From contig JAKZAP010000011.1 of the NCBI GenBank assembly GCA_023053575.1, positions 4,464,001 to 4,528,000 of the forward strand: 64,000 bases of DNA, read 5' to 3'. The notes under the pieces are model-generated. The model worked only from the letters and a program-made list of their open reading frames with translations. It did not search any database and was not told where the DNA came from. Position 1 is the first letter of the stretch; every line of letters begins with the position of its first letter. The translations under genes and the position numbers were made by a program. Origin of the DNA: Branchinecta lynchi. Lineage: Eukaryota > Arthropoda > Branchiopoda > Anostraca > Branchinectidae. This document shows positions 23,208 to 33,711 of this stretch, in pieces.

Positions 23208-23640
23208 CAGAGATGGGCGAATCCGATCATGAAAGGATTCGAATCCAAATCCGAATCCAGGGCTAGGTACGAATCCGACACCATTTCATGCTGAGGATTC
23301 GAATCCGAAATTGAATCCGGACTCGAATCCGACCTTAACAAAAACTAAATCATGTTCATAGGTTATAGTTTAAAAGTCAGAGTTGACAAAAAAACTGATA
23401 TTTCAGGTAATCAGATAATGTGATAGATTATTTAACATATTTGGTGCCCCACTGCGTAAAAATTGGGAAAACGGAAACTGAACGGATGTAGAATAGAAAT
23501 TTGAGCGGATTCGTAAGATTGAGGGTTTGGAATCCGAGTCCGAAACCGAATCCAGTCTGAGAAGCAGCAGATTCGAATCCGGCCAGAAGGACGAATCCTG
23601 GATTCGAATCTAAATCCGGATTCAGATTCGCCCAGCTCTG
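23208..23640. mobile_element. hAT-type MITE, GAATCC-rich (family D), copy 1
   Basis: The ends CAGAGATGGGCGAATC and GATTCGCCCAGCTCTG are inverted copies. The perfect 8-bp flanking duplication is TATCATAT (23200-23207 and 23641-23648). The interior is repeated GGATTCGAATCC words. It is nested inside the larger hAT element. Confidence 0.92.
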
Positions 23641-23654
23641 TATCATATATTGTG

Positions 23655-23960
23655 TACGAACAGCCTAATAACCATTCGCCGCTACTTTTATTTCATTGGT
23701 CAATATGGGCCCAGTTACCAACGTTTGGATGTGGGGGGGGGGGGGGTATCACCGAAAGATACATCTAGATGGGTCTTTGGGTGGGTCCAAAGACCCATCT
23801 GGACAACGATGTTCACTCATTCCAAATTTCCACCTTAGTACCAGGCATGTTTAGCAAGTTTGCGAATTTGGTCAGGCAATTTACTCTGGGCAATCCGGGC
23901 CCAGTTGCACATAATTCGCACGGTGGTAAGCCCTTAAAATTTAACTGAAAAGCCAACTAA
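23655..23960. repeat. Family C repeat, copy 2
   Basis: 'caatatgggcccagttacc', a G-run at 23731-23747 and 'caatccgggcccagttgc' match the units at 52560-53590. Degenerate. Confidence 0.55.
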
Positions 23961-24345
23961 TGTGTGTGTCATTTAATTAAACATACTGAGTTATTAGGAT
24001 TCTACAAAGGGAATTTTTTTATTTTCCACTATCTGCTCTAGTTATGACGTTCAGAATATATGCGGCCGTCCCCACAACGCAAATTCTACTATGACTCGGT
24101 CCCCACAACGCAAATTCTACTATGACTCGGAAAAATTTAATCTAATTACAAACACAGCTTTTTGTTGGGCAGTGGTGAGATTGGTGAAGATTGTTTAGTG
24201 CCGGACAAAAGAAAAATCATAAATCTTTCTCGTACGGGGTGCAACAAAAATACAAGCGCATAGAGGTACCACAAATCACATGGAAATTCCACTATTTGAA
24301 AAACAATTATTCGGGAATAGCGGAATATCAAAGCAACGCATTAAG
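23960..24345. repeat. Family J repeat, copy 1 (with 31-bp tandem duplication)
   Basis: It matches the inverse of 57115-57425 ('tagtggaatttccgtgtgat' there, 'atcacatggaaattccacta' here). At 24068-24129 a 31-bp unit containing 'ccccacaacgcaaattctac' is duplicated in tandem in this copy only. Confidence 0.75.
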
Positions 24346-25429
24346 AATGCCAAAATAAAACGGTGAAAACCGAGAACGGAAAACCGGCTATCGCGGCCGC
24401 AAGAATGGAGTGTTCATAAATGAATTTTCCACTAAAACCGAACATGTGATCATCAAGAGGGGTTCACATGACGTATTATCTGTTCAGCGAAGTTAATTGT
24501 GATTTCAAAAGACTAGTACTTTAATTTCAAAAAGGCTAGAAAGGCTGAAACTAGCTTGGCGACATCACAACATCCGCACCGGTTCATGATGTAAACAAAC
24601 GTTAACTGGAATTCCTGACAGTATTTTTGGCACACCCTCAGTTCTATACGGAAAAGTTGAGATTTTTTCAACTGGATGATGAAAGTGTAACTCCGTTTCA
24701 CGGATTTTCGCAGAATAGTAGACTCACATTCAGCCGAGAAATCCGCGCGTTTTGAGCCTTGTATGACCATGCACAAAAGAAACCACCGAGGAAAAGCTAT
24801 TCAGTATTCTGATTGAACATGCATCCCTCGCGACCCTCCCCTCACAAAAAAAAATGACCATTATCACCAACCACTGTCACGAAGTGAAGCTTGCTTAACT
24901 TTGAGTTTGTATGATCCATAAACTTTAGTTTATTACCGATCACTATGACAAACAATCCAAGTGGAAAGGTAGGCTATACGAATTTTTTTTGTTAAGACAA
25001 ACCAAACTTCCATGGCTCATTTTCAATCAGGAAAAAGTGTAATTCATTGATAAAGGCAGCTGGAATTTTGGACCAAGATATTTGTTGTTCTATGAACTGA
25101 ACTCGAAGAAAGGCATCTGTGCGGTGCAAGGAAGAACTATTTAAGATACTTCATGGTACAAGGCAAACTATAGTTGAACTCTGCCGTAAACATAATAAAA
25201 AATACGGGAAATCAAATAATAGAAAAAAACCTGTTTTAAACAGCCGGTTCTGTTTTTTTTCGCCTGTTTAACAGCTGTTTCTGTTTTCGAAGTCATCATT
25301 TCTGTTAAAACAGAACAGGACCTGTTTTCAAGTTTCCTGTTTTCTTTCTGTTTCTGTTCTTATGTGACCTGTTTCTGCCTGTTCCTGTTTGAACGCAAAA
25401 ACAGAACAGTGCCCATGCCTAGTTATGGG

Positions 25430-25865
25430 TAATTGTCCTATCCCAGCCCTTTTCGGTTAAAATTTAAAGGCTGAACGACACTTGAGACCTAGAGCAAACG
25501 CCTGAGTGTAAACACCTCATAAGGTCCGGTTGTTAGGAAATTAATATTGTGCAGAACCTAGCACAAGAACGTTACTTGGATCACTAACGCTTGGGTTGTC
25601 TTAAGCGAAACTTATACAAAGGGCGTCTAAAAATCGCCAGGCAAAAATACGCCTCGCAACGTCTAGGCGAAATCTCAGGGTGTGTCAGACTGAGAGCGAA
25701 TACGCTAGAATTTTATTTCCAGAAATATGAACAGAAAGAAATAAAGAGGAGTTTGGAGCGTAGAGTAGCTTGCTCTGCAACAGCCCAAGTCCATACACCT
25801 GTGTACAGCTGGCATCTGGGCACAACCTAAAAATCAAGGACAAGAGCAGCCTGCTGACTAAACTG
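25430..25865. other. Unassigned stretch between the hAT element and the MADF exon
   Basis: The + frame at 25591-25830 reads like a peptide (LKIARQKYASQRLGEISGCV) but no family is recognised and no splice sites are convincing. Confidence 0.35.
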
Positions 25866-26012
25866 CTATGCTGTCGTGCCTGTCTCTACTGTACCTTCTT
25901 CTCCAGTTCCTTGGCTAATTTCTTTCCAGACATTTTCCCTAACTCTGTTGTCTTTGTACTCCTTGAAACCAGTATTGTGGATTACTGGATAACGCTGAAC
26001 TAGGCTAATTAG
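25866..26012 (-). CDS. MADF-domain exon (fragment)
   Basis: After a possible acceptor GTGTAACAG the frame reads LISLVQRYPVIHNTGFKEY and then KDNRVRENVWKEISQGTGEE, ending at TAG; a possible donor AAG^GTACAG precedes the stop. The pattern (short Leu-rich helix, YP.., then YKD-R-REN-WKEI) is the MADF signature seen in Adf-1-like regulators and in the DNA-binding protein of PIF/Harbinger transposons. It covers about the first half of the domain. It lies 147 bp downstream of a strumpellin exon on the same strand, but the phase does not fit that gene. It could be a host exon or a transposon relic. Confidence 0.6.
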   Translation of the reverse strand, partial: LISLVQRYPVIHNTGFKEYKDNRVRENVWKEISQGTGEEGTVETGTTA

Positions 26013-26159
26013 CTGTTACACATCAATCTCAAATTACTTGCCAGGCGTTGCGATCTGTTTTGGCTCGGAGCAGAAGCCCAACGAAGCGTTTTTTTTTTAC
26101 TTGACGATGCGTCTTGCTGTGACGAATATCGCCAGGCATGGAGAAATTCCCTCTCTTAC

Positions 26160-26371
26160 CTAGTTGTTTGGAGTATGTCAGCTTCGGTAGCATCGCCAGA
26201 GTCAGCATCGAAAGTACGAACGGTAGTTCTTTATGATCCTCTAGAGACGAATATCGCATAAGCAACGGGTCTGTTATCCCACACCGCAGAAGCAGCTCGC
26301 TCACTTCATTCATACCTTGTCCCGTTGCATTAACCGCTTCTGGTTCATGGCGAATATCGTTCAAGATACCC
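26160..26371 (-). CDS. WASHC5: Strumpellin exon 8 (of those seen)
   Basis: The acceptor GTTTTCCAG^G enters in phase 2; the donor CAACTAG^GTAAGA leaves in phase 1. It encodes GILNDIRHEPEAV, then CGITDPLLMRYSSLEDHKEL and LPKLTYSKQLG. This matches the strumpellin stretch that in human reads AAGIHNPLNK and LPKLQYNKNLG. The remaining C-terminal 100 or so residues are not found downstream. The polypyrimidine tract is kept although a transposon end lies 20 bp upstream. Confidence 0.92.
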
Positions 26372-26390
26372 CTGGAAAACGAAACAGAAG

Positions 26391-26839
26391 GTTAAAGGAC
26401 ACCTGAATGAAGAGTACCAAGTATCATCCCTATCTGTATGACGTCCGTTAACATTGCCTGCAGAAAACCCAATCCAAGTACGAAATACCGTTTCCAAGCT
26501 ATGATTTTTGCTCCATTTTGCATCTGTCTTTATTTCAGTACCGAGCAATTTTAGAAATGAACAAATGTCTCCAATCAACCCTTCTTCTGGAATATTTTTA
26601 ACCAGATAAGCCCAAACGTATATCTAGAAGAAATTCCAATACGATCCGGACAGCGCTGTACAAGATTTGAATGAATTGCGCTTTTTGTCTTGGAGTCTGC
26701 ATGTGCAAACCTCCGGAAACAATCATCCTTATTTTGAAAAGGTCACGCTCAGGAGAAGAATGCTCCCCGTGTCCATGTCTGTAAATGCATTTTCCATGGT
26801 TTGTTCAAGTATGGTTTCATTTTTCAGGTGTCCTTTAAC
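26391..26839. mobile_element. MITE abutting a strumpellin splice acceptor
   Basis: The ends GTTAAAGGACACCTGAA and TTCAGGTGTCCTTTAAC are perfect 17-bp inverted repeats 449 bp apart. On the minus strand, the frame below 26625 reads KNIPEEGLIGDICSFLKLL. It is not colinear with strumpellin and is taken as element sequence. The element's edge is 20 bp from the acceptor at 26371. Confidence 0.75.
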
Positions 26840-26929
26840 GAGTCAGACCGGCAACACCACACGTTAATAGCCTACAAACCTTAAAATGACCTAGCATAAT
26901 GGAATATAAATATATAACAAACGGAATAT

Positions 26930-27206
26930 AACGAGAATCATTCTGGGTGGTCATTTGGTTTCCAATTTTAAAGTAAAAGACCCAGTTTTTATTTTGAGGA
27001 AAAAGCTTCGGCAGCCCTCCAAACCCACAACCTGTACCTATTGAATAATATAGTGCGTAAATAAGTGTAACTTAATTGTCGAAATCGTGTGTATTTTTTT
27101 TATTTTTATTTATGTGACATTGAATGGACCAGAGGGTTTCGGCACAGTTCTGTTTTATACCTTATTTTGTACTCCTCAGCTCTGAAGAAAATAAATAAAT
27201 AAATAA
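26930..27206 (+). mobile_element. LINE 3' end, 5' truncated
   Basis: The frame reads SNFKVKDPVFILRKKL followed by a stop, the same C-terminus as the copy ending at 44889 (SDFKIKDPVLILKKKM). The 3' untranslated part closes with an AAAT tail at about 27188-27206. Confidence 0.8.
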
Positions 27207-27393
27207 CATTTCATATGAAGAGACTTGCATTAAACTGGGCGTTCCTAAATTGACTGACCGCAGAAATACTCCCGCAGTCAGTGCGTAGGTCCGAGAGGAA
27301 CACTGGCAATCAGTTTTCTATGTATCCTGCTAAATCTTCAGCCCAATTTTTACACAGCTTCTTTCAACATTTATTTCTCGTCATATCTTGTAA

Positions 27394-28850
27394 GTGAATT
27401 TGATGGTGCAAAACGGATACGTCAGCTGCATTTTATTGGAGCTATATTTCGGCCCTTCTTGGCAAGGGTCCTCTTCAGGCTCAAGACCGCTCAAGTTGTG
27501 AAAAGAACAAAGGTTTCGATGGGGTCCCAAAAGTTCGGTATTTGATCCAGACAATTGGGTCTTGTCTTCGCCAGATCCAGTCTTCGCAGATCCAGCATTC
27601 GCCAGGCTAATTATCTGAGAAAACCAAGTTCAGATGTACCTCTATCAGCCATATCTATTCTGACGATACTGGCCGAAACTTCCTGCTTTACTTCTGCCAA
27701 ATTTCCGGTTTCGGCTGAATTCCGAGCGAACTACTTGTCCAGCAAAAAAAAGAAAACTCAGAACCGAGTTCAGCGTATCTCCTTATCCCTATAAAAGACA
27801 TCTAATCAACTTCAAATAAAACTTTCACTTACAAACAAATTTCCGGTTACAACCGGATTCTAGACAAATTATATGTCCGGGTGAAAAATGATTGTCATAT
27901 AAAGACATACAGACTCAGCGTCTCCTTAGCCCTAAGTCTGTCATCCAACCAACTTCAAACAAAACTTTTGCTTTTAACAAATTTTCCGGTTTTGGCCGGA
28001 TTCCGGGTGAACTATTTGTCCGGCGAGAAAATGGTTTTCGTCATCGTGTTGAGTGTGCCTTCTTACTCCTAAATCTATCATCTCATCAACTTCAAATAAA
28101 ACTTTTAATTTAACCAACTTTCCGATTTTTGCCGGATTCCGGACGAACGACTTGTCCGGCGACAAAATGGTTTTCATCATCGTGTTCAGCACGTCTTCTT
28201 AACCCTAAATCAAATATCTAATAAGCTTCAAATAAAACTTTTACTTTTAACCAACTTTCCGGTTTTTGCCGGATTCCGGACGAACTGCTTGCCCGGCGAG
28301 GAAATGGTTTTCACCATCGTGGTCAGCATGTCTTCTTACCTCTAAATCGAACATTTAATCAACTTACAAATTAAACTTTTACTTTTAACCAACTTTCCGG
28401 TTTTTGCCGGATTCCGGGCGAGCTACTAGTCGGACGAAAAAATATTTTGCATATTCGTCTTCAGCATGTCTTCTTACCCCATAATTGACTATCACAACAG
28501 CTGTTTAAAAATATTTTGTGTAGGCCTTAATTTGAACCCCTCCCCCACCCCTAAATGTGGGGCTACAGAGCCCATCTACGAACGACCTTACATTTGACCC
28601 AAAGAATTTTCACACCAATTTTCATCAAAATATCTCATTCCCTTCGAGAGTTATCGTGCTGACAGACGGACGGACGGACAGACGGACAACTTTTGCGATG
28701 TCATAGGTATCCCTCCACTTAACGTTTTGGGATCCCAGAAACGAACTTGTGGGACACACCGAAATATAGCTCCAATGAAATTCAGCTGACGTATCCGTTT
28801 TGCACCATCAAATATGATTCGCAGTCAGCCTGGGCTGAAGGAATATTTAT
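27394..28850. mobile_element. Foldback element O, copy 2, carrying a family A insertion
   Basis: The left arm (27394-27480, 'cttcttggcaagggtcctct') and right arm (about 28750-28850, 'aaattcagctgacgtatccg') match the two arms at 18255-18492. The loop is interrupted by a complete family A copy. Read without it, the loop matches that of copy 1. Confidence 0.75.
27509..28738 (+). repeat. Family A element, copy 2, with tandem array
   Basis: The element runs from AAAGGTTTCGATGGGGTCCC to CGTTTTGGGATCCCAG. The interior holds at least five units of about 137 bp; the CCGGATTCC word sits near 27853, 27996, 28132, 28269 and 28408. Units share 'tttgccggattccggacgaa' and 'cttcttacccctaaat'. No ORF. Confidence 0.88.
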
Positions 28851-28854
28851 TGTA

Positions 28855-28980
28855 AGTGTATATTATTTAATTTGTTGTCGTTTTTGTGTATTTCGTAAAC
28901 ATTTTATTCCTCTTCTAGCATTTTATTCAATTTTTCAATTTTACTAATACAAATTTGATTTGATTTGAATATGAACAAGC
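28855..28980 (+). mobile_element. Possible LINE 3' tail
   Basis: 'attttattcctcttctagc' and a TTTGA-type tail ('aatttgatttgatttgaat') match the inverted sequence at 57600-57680. Only a tail-like piece remains. Confidence 0.4.
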
Positions 28981-29046
28981 AAATGCTGCTGACTCTACTC
29001 ACTCAGGCATCAGCTTCTGCCCAATACTACCCACGGGCATTACAGC

Positions 29047-29341
29047 CAGGGGCGTCACGACTTGAGGGGGTGGCGCCCCCCCCCCCCCAATGCTGTCGGC
29101 TAGATTTTTCATCTAAACGGTTGATTTTTTTTTCATGAAAACAGTCTGTTTTTCTGAAAATTGATTTATTTTTCGTCAAAATAGCCGATTTTTTCTGAAA
29201 ATCAGTCGATTTTTTTCAAAAATGTCATTTTTGTTGTTGAAAACAGTTTTTTTTTTTGCAGAACAAGTCGGTAAAAATTACCAGCCAGTCGGTAAATGCC
29301 TCGTCCCCCTCCCCCAAACATTTTGGCTAGTAACGCCTCTG
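29047..29341. mobile_element. hAT-type MITE (family L), copy 1
   Basis: It begins CAGGGGCGTCACG and ends GTAACGCCTCTG. The interior is runs of 'ttttcttgaaaacagtc'-like words and 'cagccagtcggtaaatgcc'. A second copy at 52087-52417 has an 8-bp flanking duplication. The flanks here (ATTACAGC and ATTAGCCT) are only partly alike. Confidence 0.7.
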
Positions 29342-29664
29342 ATTAGCCTACAGCAACTAGCTCTTACACTGTTTTCTCAGTAGAGGGAGTTGAGGCCGGA
29401 TTCACGGTCCTATAGACACTAAAATTTGTACTACGAGAAAATAAATGAACCTCACAATGGAAAAAAGAAAGCAAGCTTTTGATGGACGAACAAGCACATA
29501 TGATGCATTCCTGTCGAACTGAAGCAATGAGATGATCTTCGGAGTCTTAACATTTGTAGTATTTTTTCTCACTTGTTAGCAGTTGTGAACATTTGCCTAG
29601 CCAAACTAGGCAGCTGATGTACCCAGGGTACTCATAACATAAGTATAGCTGGTATTTGTCTGTT

Positions 29665-29965
29665 TCTAGCGTGTTCCAACCCTCTCCCAATAGTAGCTTT
29701 TTGTAACTATTTCCGTTCCAGCCTCGCAAAAAGTTACTACGCTGACCGTTCTAACCTTCTCGAAATAGTAACTATTTGCTTACCATGCTCTGGAGCGTAG
29801 TAAGCGAAGTAACTATGGATCTCTGTAACGTGATCGGCTGGATCGCCCCGTCGAGGGATATTTTGACGAAAACAGACAAATACGTTCCAGCCTTGACGCC
29901 AAGAAACCAAAATACGTGACTTCATGCGTAGTAGCTACGGTAAGTAGGATGGAACACGCTATTCG
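29665..29965. mobile_element. Inverted-repeat element, unnamed
   Basis: TAGCGTGTTCCAACC at the left and GGATGGAACACGCTA at the right are inverted copies about 300 bp apart; 'cgttccagcct' recurs inside. No ORF of note and no superfamily call. Confidence 0.6.
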
Positions 29966-30334
29966 TGTACAAGTCTGCCTGTCTAAAGTCAATGGACGTT
30001 AAAAGAAAAAATACAAAAATCCGTAAAAAAAAAGTAGGGTAAAGTTTGTTTTTTTGGCAAATCACCTAAAAGAGGGCCCCTACTCTGTTTACTCATTAGG
30101 GGCCCTGGTTCTCTATATCGGGACCTGCGCATTAGCTCCAGAATACATCAAAATCAAGTATCGACATCCAGGACGTAATTCCAAGTAATGTGCCAGCTGA
30201 AAAAACAAACCCGGAAAAAAACACACATAGCTCATTGCTGTTCTCAAAGGTCAATGCCAACACACCTTTTGCTCTTACGTAGTTGGCAAACTGTAAAGCA
30301 ACATGCAATTTTTGTTTCTCCTCGTCCCTGTTTA

Positions 30335-31504
30335 ACTCCATTTCCAGAAAAATTCACTTCAATGGGATCCAAAAGGAGAATATTTATCAGACTTCTTTGT
30401 CCAGGTTAACGGGTCTTAGAGATTTCCAGTCTTCACCAGATCCCGTAATCATTTTATGTATCCCTTACCAACCACTTGACTAGGGCCGAGGGACGGTGTA
30501 AGATGTCAAGAATATGAATCCCCAACGACTTGACTAAGATTCAACATGTTCCATATGTATATACACACCATCTTCATAAGTTCGATCGGTGGAGTTTGTT
30601 CTTTCCAAAATTCCCGGTTTACATCAGAATACGATCGTACCTATACCGATCCAGAATAAAGACGTTTTGAGAAAGACCTACAGGAGTGTTGCATGAAGCT
30701 GCCCTTACTATGGCACCGCCCACCCCCCAATTGGCCATGGTACATGATCCTGCCACCTTGGATCATGAAGCTGCCACCCCCAGAAAAATCATGCAAATTC
30801 CAAGAAAACAGCAAATTTTGTTATTTGCAAAAGGTCAAGGAACCTCTCTGACCAAACAGCTGGCTTCTAACTTCACCATGTAGCAAAATACCATTTTTAG
30901 CAAAGTGGGCGACTTCATGATCACTTGGGTGCCTATATTCTTTTGTGTTCTCCAGCTTAGTCTTGAACAATTACAAGTAAACTATGGTACCAGCAGAAAG
31001 CGAAGGTTCTAAGCTTCCTTTCAGGATACTCCACTGAATTTTATTTCAACCTTTACTCTTTTTCCCTAAGTCATTTCCCAAAAATAGGAGTTTAGGGTGG
31101 CAGCTTCATGCAACACTCCTGTAGTGTCTTCGTAGAAATCGAAGCAGGAAGATCGGCATAGCACGATGCCTACCGAATTTCCGGTTTTCACCAGATTCTG
31201 TCGGTAGTATCAACCAAGCAGGAAAACAAAGCAAATAGATCGATTCCAAATGTCGGCTTACCTCATTATTGACACTCTAAACCGCTAGATCAAGCACTTG
31301 TAAGAACCAAAATTCTGGATTTTGCCGGATTCCGGCCGAACTTCGGTCTGGCAGGAAGATCAAGTAATGTATCCTGTTTTCATACCCCGATTTCGATGCT
31401 CTAATTTCAGACAAAACTTTTACTTTAACATGTCTTCCGGTCTAGGCCAGATTCCGGACAAACTATATACTTACTCGGTTCAAAAACAATTTCAGATATT
31501 GCTT
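30335..31504 (+). repeat. Old, diverged family A-like copy
   Basis: 'aatgggatccaaaaggagaa', 'acgggtcttagagatttccag' and scattered 'attccggacaaactatat' recall family A, but the array is eroded. An inverted pair 'aggagtgttgcatgaagctg' (about 30681) and its complement near 31103 suggests another insertion inside. Confidence 0.5.
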
Positions 31505-31799
31505 CCCGATGAAAAATTTGTAGCCTGCGTAGTAGTATGGTAGTAGTACGAAAACGTTGCATGTAATACTATGTAATAGCAAAGAATACTATCATTTAAT
31601 GTGCCTGAGACTGGTCCAATCTTATGTAGTAGTATCCAGTAGCATCCTGTCTTGCCACAGTAACATCCACTCTTTGTAATAGTATCATATAGTAGTATAC
31701 AGTAACACGGTAGCCAAGCATGTAGCAGCATCGTTAATACTGCATGCAACTTTTTCGTACTACTTCATAGTGCTATTTTGAGGTAAATTTTTCATCGGG
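31505..31799. mobile_element. Foldback element with CCCGATGAAAAATTT ends
   Basis: CCCGATGAAAAATTT at 31505 is the inverse of AAATTTTTCATCGGG at 31785. 'tagtacgaaaacgttgcatg' mirrors 'catgcaactttttcgtacta'. The interior is TAGTA-rich. Arms are about 55-60 bp. Confidence 0.75.
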
Positions 31800-31854
31800 T
31801 TCAGCATGTCGTTTACTCCTATATCGGATCTCTTATTGCTTTCAGAAAAAGACT

Positions 31855-33242
31855 AAAGGTTTCGATGGGATCCCAAAAATCCAATATTTGATCTAGACAA
31901 TTGGATCTTGTCTTCGCCAGACTCATTGAACATTTTTAATATCAAAATTCAGAAACAGAAGGCCAAATAGCTAATTATCTGTGAAAACCAAGTCAGATAT
32001 GGATTCAGCATGTGTGTTTACCCCTATAAGTAATATCCAAGCGAGCTCAGCGTATCTTCTTTCCCCAGTATCGAACATCTAATCAACTTCAAATAAAAAT
32101 TTAACTTATAACAAATTTTCCAGTTCCATCCGGATTCCGGGTGAACCATATGGTAAAAATATGATTGTCGTATACGGATTCAGCATCGCTTCTTACCCCT
32201 AAATCGGATTTCTAATCAACAACAAATAAACCTTTTACTTTTAAAAAAATTTCCGGTTTTGGCCGGATTCCGGACGAACTACTTGTCAGGGTAGAAAATG
32301 ATTTTTACACAAGTATTCAGCAAGTCTTCTTACCCCTAAATCGAACATCTAATCAACATCAAATAAAAACTTTACTTTTAACAAACTTTCCGGTTTTTGC
32401 CGGATTCCGGACGAACTATTTGTGCGGCGAGAAAATGTGTTTCATCATCGCGTTCAGCACGTCTTCTTACCCCCTAATCGACTATCACATTAGATAGAGG
32501 AAAATATTCACGCAAGGCGCTCGGAAAGTTGTATAGTGCTTTTTGCGGCCCATATATCCACAATTGTTCCGGAGTTTACCATATCCTAAGGAAAAAAGAT
32601 GTTAAAAATTTGAGAAGTTGTTTTTTCAAGTATTGTAAATTTCTGATGTATCTTCCAAAATCTTTTCGTAATCGTAAATTGGTTTCAAATTTTAATGTTC
32701 AGGATAGTGTTAATACACTTTTTCGTTCGCATTCAAATCTATTTTCCCTCCACAAACATCCTGCCCTCTCAGCCCATGAAATTATTAGCCAGTTTTTCAT
32801 TCCTGAACCCGATTAATGTGCTTGTCACTGTGTACAAATTTTAAGTCTATTTAGTGTTTTTTTTTTTTTTTATATGAAAAGAATGTTGTTGTGTTTATTT
32901 ACATTGTTTTGTTTAAGTGTTTTAATATGTAATTTTACTTTTGTATTTAATTCATACTCCGCTGTTACGCAAAAAGCGGGTCATAAATAAATAAATAAAA
33001 AAAAATTAGCTGTTTCGAAATATTTTGTTTGCCCCTTAATTTGAACCCCCACCCCTAAATGTAGGGCTACAAAGCCCATCTACGAACTTCACCTGTCCGA
33101 TGGCCCAAAGAATCCTTACACCAAGTTTCATCAAAATATCGCATTCCCTTCGAGAGTTATCGTGCTTACAGACGGAAGACGGACAGACGAGCAACTTTGC
33201 GATGTCATAGGTATCCCTCCACTTACGTTTTGGGATCCCAAA
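31855..33242 (+). repeat. Family A element, copy 3, interrupted by a LINE
   Basis: AAAGGTTTCGATGGGATCCC at the left and CGTTTTGGGATCCCAAA at the right, with array units between. The copy is split by a LINE insertion at 32494-33004 with a 5-bp duplication ATTAG. Confidence 0.88.
32494..33004 (+). mobile_element. 5'-truncated LINE inserted in family A copy 3
   Basis: The frame at 32529-32816 includes RSCFFKYCKFLMYLPKSFRN, the same segment as KISYFKFCKFLLGFPISFSN in the copy at 44292. The tail is AAAT-type (about 32983-33004). The flanking ATTAG duplication (32489-32493 and 33005-33009) is direct evidence of insertion. Confidence 0.88.
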
Positions 33243-33540
33243 CACTTCTGCTTCTGCCAAACTTCCGGTTTCGGACGGATTCCTCGTGAACTACTTGCCC
33301 GGCAAGAAAATAAAGCTCAAAAAGGAATTCGGCATGTCTCCTACTCCTATATCAAATCTTGAATCAACTCCAGATAAGACTTTTACTTTTTACAAAAAAT
33401 TCAGGCTTGGCTCGATTCCGGGCGAACTATACCTGTCCGGCGAGAAAATAAGTTTCAGATATTGATTCAGCAGGTTTCATTACCCCTGAACAACTAAACA
33501 TCTCATTAGCTTTTAAAAACTAAATATTTTCACTTACCTG
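33243..33540 (+). repeat. Further family A-like units
   Basis: Units with 'cttccggtttcggacggatt' and 'gaactacttgcccggc' continue immediately beyond the end of copy 3, so a second family A fragment abuts it. Confidence 0.6.
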
Positions 33541-33711
33541 TCTTCGGCTAGGTTAGTAATGCATGTGCGACGTGCATCATATGTAAAACTTATATCGTCT
33601 GTCAGTCGTCTCGAACAAATATTTGCGAAAATATAGAAAGCCAAGCTGTTGTTAACTTAAACAAAATATTTCCAAAAACTGCCCCACGAAAATAGTTTAA
33701 AAAAAACTCAC

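Larger units (their letters stand above)
22593..25421. mobile_element. hAT-type DNA transposon, non-autonomous (2.83 kb)
   Basis: Terminal inverted repeats TAGGCATGGGCACTGTTC and their complement are flanked by a perfect 8-bp duplication GTTATGGG (22585-22592 and 25422-25429). Both features are typical of hAT. Subterminal regions are dense with CTGTTT words (22612-22800) and their complement (25230-25410), as expected for transposase-binding repeats. No transposase is recognisable; the interior holds other repeats (a 433-bp hAT MITE, family C and family J). Confidence 0.9.

Noticed and set aside
26420..26625. Minus-strand frame IPEEGLIGDICSFLKLL considered as the missing strumpellin C-terminal exon
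   Set aside because: It lies upstream of exon 8 in gene order and inside a MITE with perfect 17-bp ends. The resemblance to the C-terminus is weak.
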